From Bacteroidales bacterium (GTDB taxonomy: Bacteria > Bacteroidota > Bacteroidia > Bacteroidales > WCHB1-69), in assembly GCA_017527945.1 (NCBI GenBank), contig JAFXPL010000168.1, positions 15,966 to 79,965 of the forward strand: 64,000 nucleotides of DNA, in the 5' to 3' direction. Both the position numbers and the translations under genes were made by a program. Each line of letters begins with the position of its first letter. Positions within the stretch are counted from its first letter, which is position 1. Shown here piece by piece: positions 26,752 to 36,789 of the stretch. Below the pieces are notes generated by a model. That model was given only the letters and a program-made list of their open reading frames with translations, searched no databases and was not told the DNA's origin.

Positions 26752-27717
26752 TTACTTGATTTTACTAATTTTCTCCCATTCTTCATCAGGTAATTTGGCT
26801 CCCACATATTCAATAAGTCTTGCCGAAAGGTAGGATGCTATGTCGCCGGAGCGCTGGGCGTTGTAGCCGTTCACAAGGCCGTAGAGGAAGCCGGAGGCAT
26901 AGATGTCGCCGGCGCCGGTGGTGTCGATGCGTCGCGCGTCAACGGGGGCGATGACGGTGACTTCCCCGTTCATTTTGACCAAGGAACCGTCTTTCCCGAT
27001 TTTCACGATGGCAACGGGACAATATTCGGAGAGTGCGTGCAGCGCATCCGTACCTTCCTTGCCGGTAAAGGCTTTGGCCTCTTCCTCATTGGCGAAAATG
27101 ATGTCCACATAGTCGTGAAGCAGCATTTTCACGAAGTCCAGGTTGGATTCGATGAGGTTGTAGCTGGCCATGTCCATGGAAATTTGCAGTCCATGCGCTT
27201 TCGCCGCCTTACACACCGACAGGATGAGGTCATGGTTAAAGATAAGGTATCCTTCAATATGTATTATATCGTAGTTCCCAAACAGCTGCGTGTCGATTTG
27301 GTCGGGCTGCATGGTGGCGGCGGCACCGAGGTAGGTAGCGAAGGTGCGTTCGGCGTTCGGGGAGATGAAGGTGATGGCGACGCCGGTGTCTTCATCCGTG
27401 TTGATGAGGTGCGGAATCACGCCGAAGCGTTCGCACTCTTGGCGGAAAAGCCGTCCGAGGTCGTCGTTGCCCACTTTCCCGATGTAGCCGGAGGCGGCAC
27501 CGAGGCGTGCGAGTCCGTGCATGGTGTTGGAAGTGGATCCGCCGGTGGCCATGGCCTGGGGCATTCCGGCGATGATTTCGAGGATTTCGCGTTTGCGCTG
27601 GGCATCAATCATCTCCATGCCCCCCTTGAGCAAATCCAAACGGTTGAGAATCTCGTCGTTGTCGATGTGCACCAATATGTCAACCAAGGCATTGCCGATT
27701 CCGAGTATCTTCTTCAT
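26752..27717 (-). CDS. PfkB-family kinase, adenosine-kinase-like
   Basis: 321 residues of the ribokinase/PfkB fold. The N-terminal motif is GNALVDILVHI. The first PfkB signature is GGSTSNTMHGLARLG...GKVGNDDLG. The second is DTTGAGDIYASGFLYGL near residue 265, carrying the catalytic Asp and the GAGD anion hole. Overall it is closest in my reading to adenosine kinases and related nucleoside kinases, which fits the many purine genes here, but a sugar substrate is not excluded. The 5' end is 17 codons inside the longest frame, where the family starts (MKKILGIGNALVDIL). The TATCTTTG box is 46 bases upstream, divergent from the GH97 gene. Confidence 0.85.
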   Translation of the reverse strand: MKKILGIGNALVDILVHIDNDEILNRLDLLKGGMEMIDAQRKREILEIIAGMPQAMATGGSTSNTMHGLARLGAASGYIGKVGNDDLGRLFRQECERFGVIPHLINTDEDTGVAITFISPNAERTFATYLGAAATMQPDQIDTQLFGNYDIIHIEGYLIFNHDLILSVCKAAKAHGLQISMDMASYNLIESNLDFVKMLLHDYVDIIFANEEEAKAFTGKEGTDALHALSEYCPVAIVKIGKDGSLVKMNGEVTVIAPVDARRIDTTGAGDIYASGFLYGLVNGYNAQRSGDIASYLSARLIEYVGAKLPDEEWEKISKIK

Positions 27718-27762
27718 ATAGTGACTTTTATCAATGTTTGTCCATTTATAAAAATAGGGCGG

Positions 27763-27770
27763 CAAAGATA
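27763..27770 (-). promoter_or_regulatory. -7 box of PfkB kinase gene
   Basis: The complement is TATCTTTG, followed by GCC. The divergent GH97 box lies 28 bases away at 27799-27806, so the two promoters face away from each other in a narrow space. Confidence 0.6.
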
Positions 27771-27798
27771 GAATTTTTCCGTGAATGAAGAAATATTT

Positions 27799-27806
27799 TA
27801 TCTTTG
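27799..27806 (+). promoter_or_regulatory. -7 box of retaining-type GH97 gene
   Basis: TATCTTTG followed by gcc, 21 bases before the ATG at 27828. Confidence 0.6.
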
Positions 27807-27827
27807 CCGTTTCAAAATCTTGTTGCT

Positions 27828-29891
27828 ATGAGAAAGTTTTTTTTTCTGATGTTGTTATGCGGACTGCTGTGGAATCTTTCCGCGCAAAACACCCAGACCA
27901 TCTTCTCCCCTAACCAGAAGCTGAAGCTGAAAGTGGACCTCAGTGGCGAGATTATCCGTTATTCCATCTTCTGTGAAAACGGGGAATTCTTAAAGCCGTC
28001 AAGCATCGGGATGGAACTGGATAACGGCAAGGTGCTGGGGCGTGAGCCCATCCGCTCCCTGCGCAAAGGCGGCCGCCGGAGCGTAGAACGTATGGTGGCC
28101 TCCCCGCTGTACCGCAAGGACTCCATCCACGAACAGTATAACGAACTGTATCTACAGTACAAAGCAGGCTATAGCGTCGTGTTCCGCGTGTACAACTCTG
28201 GAGTGGCCTACCGCTTCGAGACTGCCTTCAAGGATTCCATCACGATTGCGCGCGAAATCGCGGAGTTCAATTTCTCCGATGGTTATCCCGAGATGAGTGC
28301 GGGCAGATTCATCGGAACAGATGCAATAATACCTTACGTGAATGCCAAACCCGTCACTGACGGCGACTTTTCTCCACAATACAGCACATCGTTCGAAAAC
28401 ACTTACACTCAAATCCCGCTCAAGGAGATGGATGACGGTCGCCTCGCTTTCCTGCCACTGCTGGTGGCACAGGACTACTTCCCGGGCGATTTCGGGAAAA
28501 ATTACAAGTCGCGCCTTGCCGTCATCACCGAGGCCGACCTGCACGACTACCCCGGCATGTACCTCAAGCATACGGAAGGCAACTCGATGACCGGCTATTT
28601 CGCGCCGCTGCCGAAGAGGTGGGAACAGGGCGGGCACAACAACCTGCAGTATGTGGTGAAGGAACGCCACGACTATATCGCCAAGACCGCCGGCACGCGG
28701 ACGTTCCCGTGGCGCGTCATCGCCATCACTACGGAAGACAAGGATTTGGTGGATAACGACCTCGTCTATCTGCTCTCCGAACCTTCGAAAGTGGCTGACA
28801 TCTCGTGGATTAAACCCGGCAAGGTGGCATGGGACTGGTGGAACAACTGGAACATCTGGGGCGTGGATTTCAAGGCGGGCATCAACAATGAAACCTACAA
28901 ATACTACATTGACTTTGCCGCCGACAAGGGTATAGAATACGTGATTTTGGATGAGGGCTGGGCCGTGAACGGCGAGGCAGACCTTTTCCAGGTGATTCCC
29001 GAAATCGACCTGCCAATGTTGGTAAAATACGCTGAAAATAAGGGAGTTGGCATCGTGCTGTGGGCGGGTTACGCCGCCATGGACCAGGAGATGGAGCGCG
29101 TCTGCCAACACTATTCCGACATGGGCGTGAAGGGCTTCAAGGTCGATTTCATGGACCGCGATGACCAGATTGTAGTCAATTTCTACGAGCGGATGGCTGC
29201 TATGGCCGCCAAATACCACCTCTTCATCGACTTCCACGGCGCGTACAAGCCCACGGGACTGAGCCGCACCTATCCCAACGTGCTCAACTACGAGGGCGTG
29301 TTCGGGTTGGAGCAGTGCAAATGGGTTGACAGCAAGACCGATATGGTAAAGTACGAGGTCACGATTCCCTTCATCCGGATGCTCGCCGGTCCGATGGACT
29401 TCACGCAGGGCGCGATGCGCAACGGTGCCTACTGGTGCTATTTCCCGAGCTGGAACGAACCGATGAGTCAAGGCACACGCTGCCGTCAATTGGCTGAGTA
29501 CATGGTCTTTGACGCGCCTTTCGCCATGCTCTGCGACGCACCCACGGCCTACATGCAGGAACCCGAATGCACCGAGTTCATCGCCAAGGTGCCCACTGTT
29601 TGGGACGAGACACGTGTTTTGGACGGCAAAGTCGGGGAGTTTGTGGTCACGGCCAAGCGCAAGGGCGACACCTGGTACATCGGCGCCATCACCGACTGGA
29701 ACGCCCGCACCGTCGAACTCGACCTCAAAGCCTTAGGCATCACCTCCGGCACCGTGACGATGTTCGTCGATGGTCCCAACGCTCACCGCAAAGGCATTGA
29801 CTACCAGAAGAAAACGGTGGCTGTTCCCGCTGACGGGAAGCTGAAAGTGGAGTTGGCTCCGGGCGGGGGCGCGGCGATAGAGATTCGCTAA
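27828..29891 (+). CDS. GH97 glycoside hydrolase, retaining type (alpha-galactosidase-like)
   Basis: 687 residues with a signal peptide (MRKFFFLMLLCGLLWNLSAQ). The N-terminal beta-sandwich (about 25-290) and the central TIM barrel (about 300-570) are typical of GH97. In the barrel GFKVDFMDRDD places D440 where retaining GH97 enzymes have the Asp nucleophile. E489/E495 in NYEGVFGLEQ are acid/base candidates. The HHE and NAHEA glutamates of SusB-type inverting members are absent (LWAGYAA and FHGAYKPTG instead). The likely substrate is an alpha-galactoside, by analogy with the characterised retaining member of Bacteroides thetaiotaomicron; this is inference. It differs clearly from the two SusB-like paralogues at 33775 and 36790. 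A small membrane protein gene follows after 15 bases. Confidence 0.9.
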   Translation: MRKFFFLMLLCGLLWNLSAQNTQTIFSPNQKLKLKVDLSGEIIRYSIFCENGEFLKPSSIGMELDNGKVLGREPIRSLRKGGRRSVERMVASPLYRKDSIHEQYNELYLQYKAGYSVVFRVYNSGVAYRFETAFKDSITIAREIAEFNFSDGYPEMSAGRFIGTDAIIPYVNAKPVTDGDFSPQYSTSFENTYTQIPLKEMDDGRLAFLPLLVAQDYFPGDFGKNYKSRLAVITEADLHDYPGMYLKHTEGNSMTGYFAPLPKRWEQGGHNNLQYVVKERHDYIAKTAGTRTFPWRVIAITTEDKDLVDNDLVYLLSEPSKVADISWIKPGKVAWDWWNNWNIWGVDFKAGINNETYKYYIDFAADKGIEYVILDEGWAVNGEADLFQVIPEIDLPMLVKYAENKGVGIVLWAGYAAMDQEMERVCQHYSDMGVKGFKVDFMDRDDQIVVNFYERMAAMAAKYHLFIDFHGAYKPTGLSRTYPNVLNYEGVFGLEQCKWVDSKTDMVKYEVTIPFIRMLAGPMDFTQGAMRNGAYWCYFPSWNEPMSQGTRCRQLAEYMVFDAPFAMLCDAPTAYMQEPECTEFIAKVPTVWDETRVLDGKVGEFVVTAKRKGDTWYIGAITDWNARTVELDLKALGITSGTVTMFVDGPNAHRKGIDYQKKTVAVPADGKLKVELAPGGGAAIEIR

Positions 29892-29906
29892 ACGACCAAC
29901 AAGACG

Positions 29907-30446
29907 ATGCGAAACGATGCCGATAACGAAGTGGAAGGGCATGTCCTGCTGCGCAACAAGCCGGATCCCGGCGGAGCGGTAGCGCACGGCGCGATGCTGT
30001 TCCTCATTTCCATATTTTTCATTCCCCTCACCGTTTCACTGTGGGAGGGCGACATTGTTGTTGCTATCGGCTGGGAGGACCTATTCATTTTGGTTATGTT
30101 CCAACTGCTGCCCGGATGGCTGCTGGTTCTGCTGGTCTCCGCCCTTCACTGGGACCTATTCGGCGGCGAAACTGTTTACTATTCGCCATCTGCCATCTAC
30201 ATCCAACAAAAAAGGCTGTTCCGGAGGGAACTTGTCATCCCGTGGGACTTCATGATGGAGATAAAGCCCTACTCGGAATCGCCCTTGCTGTTTGCAATCC
30301 CCACCCATAACCCGACCATCTGCGCGACATACCGGACATCATCGGGCAAAACCAAAACCATCCGTTTCGGGTTCAACCTCAACAACAAACAGCAGACTTT
30401 TGTGGTAGAACGCATCCGCGAGCTGTTGGTGGAGAATTTTGCGTGA
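29907..30446 (+). CDS. small membrane protein with two helices and PH-like domain
   Basis: 179 residues. Two hydrophobic segments (about 28-46, GAMLFLISIFFIPLTVSLW, and about 60-80, LFILVMFQLLPGWLLVLLVSA) are followed by a soluble beta-rich part. That part has the pattern VYYSPSAIYIQQKRLFRRELVIPWDFMMEIKPY, resembling bacterial PH (DUF304-like) domains, and a final helix (VVERIRELL). No function is known to me. It starts 15 bases after the GH97 stop and probably shares its transcript. The next gene converges on it. Confidence 0.6.
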   Translation: MRNDADNEVEGHVLLRNKPDPGGAVAHGAMLFLISIFFIPLTVSLWEGDIVVAIGWEDLFILVMFQLLPGWLLVLLVSALHWDLFGGETVYYSPSAIYIQQKRLFRRELVIPWDFMMEIKPYSESPLLFAIPTHNPTICATYRTSSGKTKTIRFGFNLNNKQQTFVVERIRELLVENFA

Positions 30447-30523
30447 AATCTGATTACGTATTTTTCTCGAAAAGAGTGTCCTTGGTTATCGAGGGTTGGA
30501 GTTTGAGAGAATACAATGTTTCT

Positions 30524-32131
30524 TTACTTGGGCTCGCCGTTTGTCGTAAGCACTTCTTTCGCTTTCAAAATCACCGGATCGGTCTTGTTGATGACGGGAT
30601 AGAACGCCTCGTCACCGTAAAGGTTGCGACCTATCAGGGCTTTAAGCCATGTTTTCAGCTCCTTGGAAGCGTTTGCCGACATTGCCGAAACCTTTTTCTT
30701 GTTGTTTTTCTCATAATAGCCGACGAGTTGCTGGAGCATCTGGTCGGTTATTGCCATGCTTGCGACGTACGATTTGGCATTGGTGTACTGCCTTTGAAGT
30801 GCCGACTTGTGCTCGTTGGCGTAGTGGAAAGCGAACTGGATGAGGGCTGACGAATTTGCGATGTCATAGTACGCGTTCAAGTCGTCACCGCGATCGATGG
30901 GCACGAAGTAGTCGGGCATGATGCCGCCACCGCCATAAACTTTGCGGCCGGTCAACGTGTAATACACTTTGGTGCTGTCCAAATGGATGCTGTCGGCACT
31001 CTCCATCTCGCCGTTCAGCAGGCGTTTGTAGAGATCCTCGTAGTAAGCTTCCGTGCCGTTGTGGTATTCCCGTTGGATGCAGCGTCCGCTTGGCGTATAA
31101 TATCGGGAGGTTGTCAGTCGGATGGAGGACTTGTCTGAAAGATCGAACTGCCGCTGTACCAATCCTTTGCCGAAAGATCTCCGTCCCACAATGAAGCCGC
31201 GGTCATTGTCTTGCACGGCACCGGCCACAATTTCGCTGGCGGAGGCGCTGAAGTCATCGATCAGGATGATCACCTTGCCGTCCTCGAAGTTGCCGTGCCG
31301 GGTGGCATAGATGACCTCTGGACGAGTCTTGGAACCCGCTATGGAGACGATTTCGCGGCGATTGGGCAGGAGTTCGTCGCATACGCTGACGGCCGCGTCA
31401 AGGAAGCCGCCGGTGTTGGATCGCAAGTCCACCATCAGGTCGGTCATGCCCTGGCGTTTCAGTTTCAGGATGGCGTCGCTGAACTCCTTGGCGGTGGTGC
31501 TGCCGAATTCGTTCAGCTTGATGTAGCCGGTGCGCGTGTCCATCATGTAGGCCACGTCCACCGTATAGGTCGGGATGACTCCGCGGGTAATCTCGTAGGT
31601 GTATTTGTCCTTGAAGCCTGGGCGAAGGATTCCGACTTTCACTTTGGATCCCTTCTTTCCGCGCAACAACTTGAATGCCTGTTCGTTCTTGATGCCGATA
31701 ATGGACTTGCCATCGACCTCGATCATTCTGTCGCCCGCCATGAGCCCGGCTTTTTCGGACGGGCCTCCGGAAATCACGGAGACCACCATCAGGGTGTCGT
31801 TCATGATGTTGAATTGGATGCCGATACCTTCAAACGCTCCTTCCAAAGTCTCCATCATGGTTTTGTTGTCTTCGGCGGTGGAGTAGGTGGAATGCGGGTC
31901 GAGGCCTTGCAGCATCGCATTGATGGCCAATCCGTAGATGGAGTCCACATTCACGGAGTCCACATAGAATTGGTCGATATAACTCATTACTTCGCTCATC
32001 TTTTGGAGCTGTGCATTGCCTTTTCGGCTCAAACGGTTGGGGTTCACGCGTAATGCAATGGAGAATCCCGCCAGAAAAGCCACGAGAATCCACAAAAAGA
32101 TGAGGCATCCGTTACGTCTGTTTTCGTTCAT
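30524..32131 (-). CDS. C-terminal processing peptidase (S41 family)
   Basis: 535 residues. A membrane anchor or uncleaved signal (GCLIFLWILVAFLAGFSIAL, about 8-27) precedes a PDZ domain (about 90-175: IGIQFNIMNDTLMVVSVISGGPSEKAGLMAGDRMIEVDG). The S41 domain has the catalytic Ser in DDFSASASEIVAGA and the Lys in RRSFGKGLVQRQFDLSDKSSIRLTTSRYYTPSGRCIQ. The C-terminal extension of about 150 residues is usual for Bacteroidota Ctp. It would process or degrade periplasmic proteins from their C-termini. A TATTTTTG box lies 21 bases upstream. It is convergent with the small membrane protein gene. Confidence 0.93.
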   Translation of the reverse strand: MNENRRNGCLIFLWILVAFLAGFSIALRVNPNRLSRKGNAQLQKMSEVMSYIDQFYVDSVNVDSIYGLAINAMLQGLDPHSTYSTAEDNKTMMETLEGAFEGIGIQFNIMNDTLMVVSVISGGPSEKAGLMAGDRMIEVDGKSIIGIKNEQAFKLLRGKKGSKVKVGILRPGFKDKYTYEITRGVIPTYTVDVAYMMDTRTGYIKLNEFGSTTAKEFSDAILKLKRQGMTDLMVDLRSNTGGFLDAAVSVCDELLPNRREIVSIAGSKTRPEVIYATRHGNFEDGKVIILIDDFSASASEIVAGAVQDNDRGFIVGRRSFGKGLVQRQFDLSDKSSIRLTTSRYYTPSGRCIQREYHNGTEAYYEDLYKRLLNGEMESADSIHLDSTKVYYTLTGRKVYGGGGIMPDYFVPIDRGDDLNAYYDIANSSALIQFAFHYANEHKSALQRQYTNAKSYVASMAITDQMLQQLVGYYEKNNKKKVSAMSANASKELKTWLKALIGRNLYGDEAFYPVINKTDPVILKAKEVLTTNGEPK

Positions 32132-32151
32132 CGTTTAAATTTATGAGGCGG

Positions 32152-32159
32152 CAAAAATA
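32152..32159 (-). promoter_or_regulatory. -7 box of S41 peptidase gene
   Basis: The complement is TATTTTTG, followed by GCC, 21 bases before the ATG at 32131, in the 40-base gap after the beta-helix gene. Confidence 0.55.
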
Positions 32160-32171
32160 TAAAATCCTCGC

Positions 32172-33668
32172 TTATTTTGGCAGGGTGGATGTGTCCAAAT
32201 CAAATTGCATTTTTTGCAATGTCTGGAACTCCCGCGAGGAAAGCTGCACTTTGAGTTTGGCGGGCTTCCCGTCGCGCTTCACGGCAGTCAACCCGTTGAC
32301 AGACACTTTGCTGAGATATTCCACAGGTTTTTTCAGTTCACTAAGAGTTCCTGTGGGATGATACAGGTTCAAGGCACTGACCATGCCTGGCACCACCACG
32401 GTCATGTTCTCGACCTGTAGGTTCGGCCAGCATTTCATCCGCAGTTCGGGGCGGCTGTTGGCGGCGGTGTCAAGCAGCATGACGTTGACTAACGAATGGT
32501 AGCGAGCTGTGATCTCAAATGTGCAGTCGCGCATGACGATGTCGAACGGGGTGTAGGCGTTGTAGCTGGAGCGGATGCGCACGGGGATGCAGTCGATGAA
32601 TCGGCAGGAGTCGAATTCCACCGTGCCGTACATGGAGGAGAACTGGGTCTGCCGTTGCCGGAGGGTGCACCGTTTCAGCAGGGCATCCCGCCCGTAGCAG
32701 TGGATGTCGAAGCGGTTGATGTCACAGTCCTCCAATGTGGTGGCCGACAGGTTGTTCGTGCCGAACACTCCCCAGTTGCCGTCGGCTGTCACCCGTTCGA
32801 ACTTGGTGTCCCACAGGTTGTTGAGGGAGAAAGCGTAGCCATAGTCGCGCCAACGGCCATAGCCCGAGTAGGTGCCCTCGACCGTCACGTCGCGGAAGGA
32901 GATCCTCGCGCAGTCGCGCACCCCGAACACCCCGTCGGCAATCAGCTTGCTCTTTGGCGTGTGCACGTGGACATCCTCCACCAGCACGTTGTATTGTCCT
33001 GCCAACGAAAGGCAGAAGGTCTTGTATTGGGAGCCCATGACGCGGTTCAACGTCAGTCCCCGGAACACCTTCTGAGCTGTGTCCACCTTCACGAAGGTGG
33101 CATGCAAACGGGTGCTGTCGGTGTTCCACGGCGCGATGGGGCGGTTCATCCCTTTCCCGTCTTGAATCCAAATGATGTCCTGACGATAGACACGATAGCC
33201 GTATCCTTCCCGCTCAGTCCACGGGTTTTGGTCCGTCAGGATGAGCAGGCAGTCGCCGTCTGCCAGTGCCGGTACCGTGCGGAAATCGCCGCCATCGACC
33301 ATTGCCTTGGGGATGTCCACCGCTGCGACGGCATTTTGCAAGGCGAACAGCGGGCCGTCATGACCGTTGTTCGTGACATGGATGACCAGTCCGCCGAAAT
33401 CGGTTCGCGGGCCCAGCGGGATGCTCTGGAAATCGGAAGGCAGATCCATCTCAATCGTGTCGATGCCTTCGTAAGACACTTCCGCATTGTGCGCGCGCGC
33501 CGCCACATGAGTGTTGTAGATTGCCCAATAGCGCTCAACGCCGTCGGTCGCCTCGCGCAGCCCGAAGTCAAATGGTGAAATCTGCGCCATGACTGTCCGA
33601 AATGAGAGAAAAAGGATGACAACGATCATCGTCACCCGGAATATGCAAGTCTTGTAACTGAACATCAT
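32172..33668 (-). CDS. exported right-handed beta-helix protein
   Basis: 498 residues. The N-terminus has an uncleaved-looking or long signal (MMFSYKTCIFRVTMIVVILFLSFRTVMAQ). From about residue 180 the chain repeats turns of a parallel beta-helix with patterns such as FRGLTLNRVMGSQY, VLVEDVHVHTP, ISFRDVTVEGTYSGYG, TLEDCDINRFDIHCYG and VEFDSCRFIDC. Beta-helix proteins of this size are often polysaccharide lyases or hydrolases, but no catalytic signature is clear. It is divergent from a SusB-like GH97 gene with back-to-back promoters, which suggests a carbohydrate role. No type IX sorting domain was seen. Confidence 0.72.
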   Translation of the reverse strand: MMFSYKTCIFRVTMIVVILFLSFRTVMAQISPFDFGLREATDGVERYWAIYNTHVAARAHNAEVSYEGIDTIEMDLPSDFQSIPLGPRTDFGGLVIHVTNNGHDGPLFALQNAVAAVDIPKAMVDGGDFRTVPALADGDCLLILTDQNPWTEREGYGYRVYRQDIIWIQDGKGMNRPIAPWNTDSTRLHATFVKVDTAQKVFRGLTLNRVMGSQYKTFCLSLAGQYNVLVEDVHVHTPKSKLIADGVFGVRDCARISFRDVTVEGTYSGYGRWRDYGYAFSLNNLWDTKFERVTADGNWGVFGTNNLSATTLEDCDINRFDIHCYGRDALLKRCTLRQRQTQFSSMYGTVEFDSCRFIDCIPVRIRSSYNAYTPFDIVMRDCTFEITARYHSLVNVMLLDTAANSRPELRMKCWPNLQVENMTVVVPGMVSALNLYHPTGTLSELKKPVEYLSKVSVNGLTAVKRDGKPAKLKVQLSSREFQTLQKMQFDLDTSTLPK

Positions 33669-33681
33669 ACAATAGTCCTAA

Positions 33682-36153
<2,472 letters not shown>

Positions 36154-36215
36154 TTTTTCCAAGGTCAAAGGTCGATAAGTATCTTGGCTGTAATTTTTTA
36201 TTCGAAAAAACGATT

Positions 36216-36722
36216 ATGAAAGAAATCTATTTGGCTGGCGGATGCTTTTGGGGCACCGAGCACTATTTCAAGCAGATGGACGGGGTACTCTCCACCGAGA
36301 CGGGCTTCGCCAACGGCAACACCGACAATCCGACCTACGAGGAGGTCTATACCGACACCACCGGTTTCGCGGAGACCGTCAAAGTGGTCTATGACGAGCG
36401 GCGCATCTCGCTGCGGTTCCTCATCGACATGTTTTTCCATGCCATCGACCCCACGATACTCAACCGGCAGGGACACGACATTGGCACGCGCTACCGCACC
36501 GGGGTCTATTACGTGGACGAAGCGGACCGAGCGGTCATCGAAGCCGTGTTCCGGGAGAAGCAGGCGGACTACGCAGAACCCATCGTGACGGAGTTGGAGC
36601 CATTGCGCAACTACTTTCCCGCCTCGGAGTACCACCAAGACTACCTCGACAAGCATCCCGACGGCTATTGCCACTTGCCGGTGGAACTGTTCCGTTTTGC
36701 CAAGGAAGCGTCGCGAAAATAG
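36216..36722 (+). CDS. msrA: peptide-methionine (S)-S-oxide reductase
   Basis: 168 residues starting MKEIYLAGGCFWGTEHYFKQ. The GCFWG motif contains the catalytic Cys. TGFANGNTDNPTYEEV and HDIGTRYRTGVYY are family signatures, as is the NYFPASEYHQDYLDKHPDGYCH end. It repairs oxidised methionine with thioredoxin. The long frame that extends upstream overlaps the GH97 end and shows no family similarity, so the ATG at 36216 is used. It sits between two GH97 paralogues on the same strand, with 62 and 67 base gaps. Confidence 0.95.
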   Translation: MKEIYLAGGCFWGTEHYFKQMDGVLSTETGFANGNTDNPTYEEVYTDTTGFAETVKVVYDERRISLRFLIDMFFHAIDPTILNRQGHDIGTRYRTGVYYVDEADRAVIEAVFREKQADYAEPIVTELEPLRNYFPASEYHQDYLDKHPDGYCHLPVELFRFAKEASRK

Positions 36723-36789
36723 GGGTTCTTTTTTCGCTGGATTGAGAAAGTTGTTTGGGAAAATAGAATTCTAATATAAAACACTTGTA

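Noticed and set aside
28152..29489. Open frame of 445 codons on the minus strand
   Set aside because: Antisense shadow of the retaining-type GH97 gene; same Val/His-rich composition.
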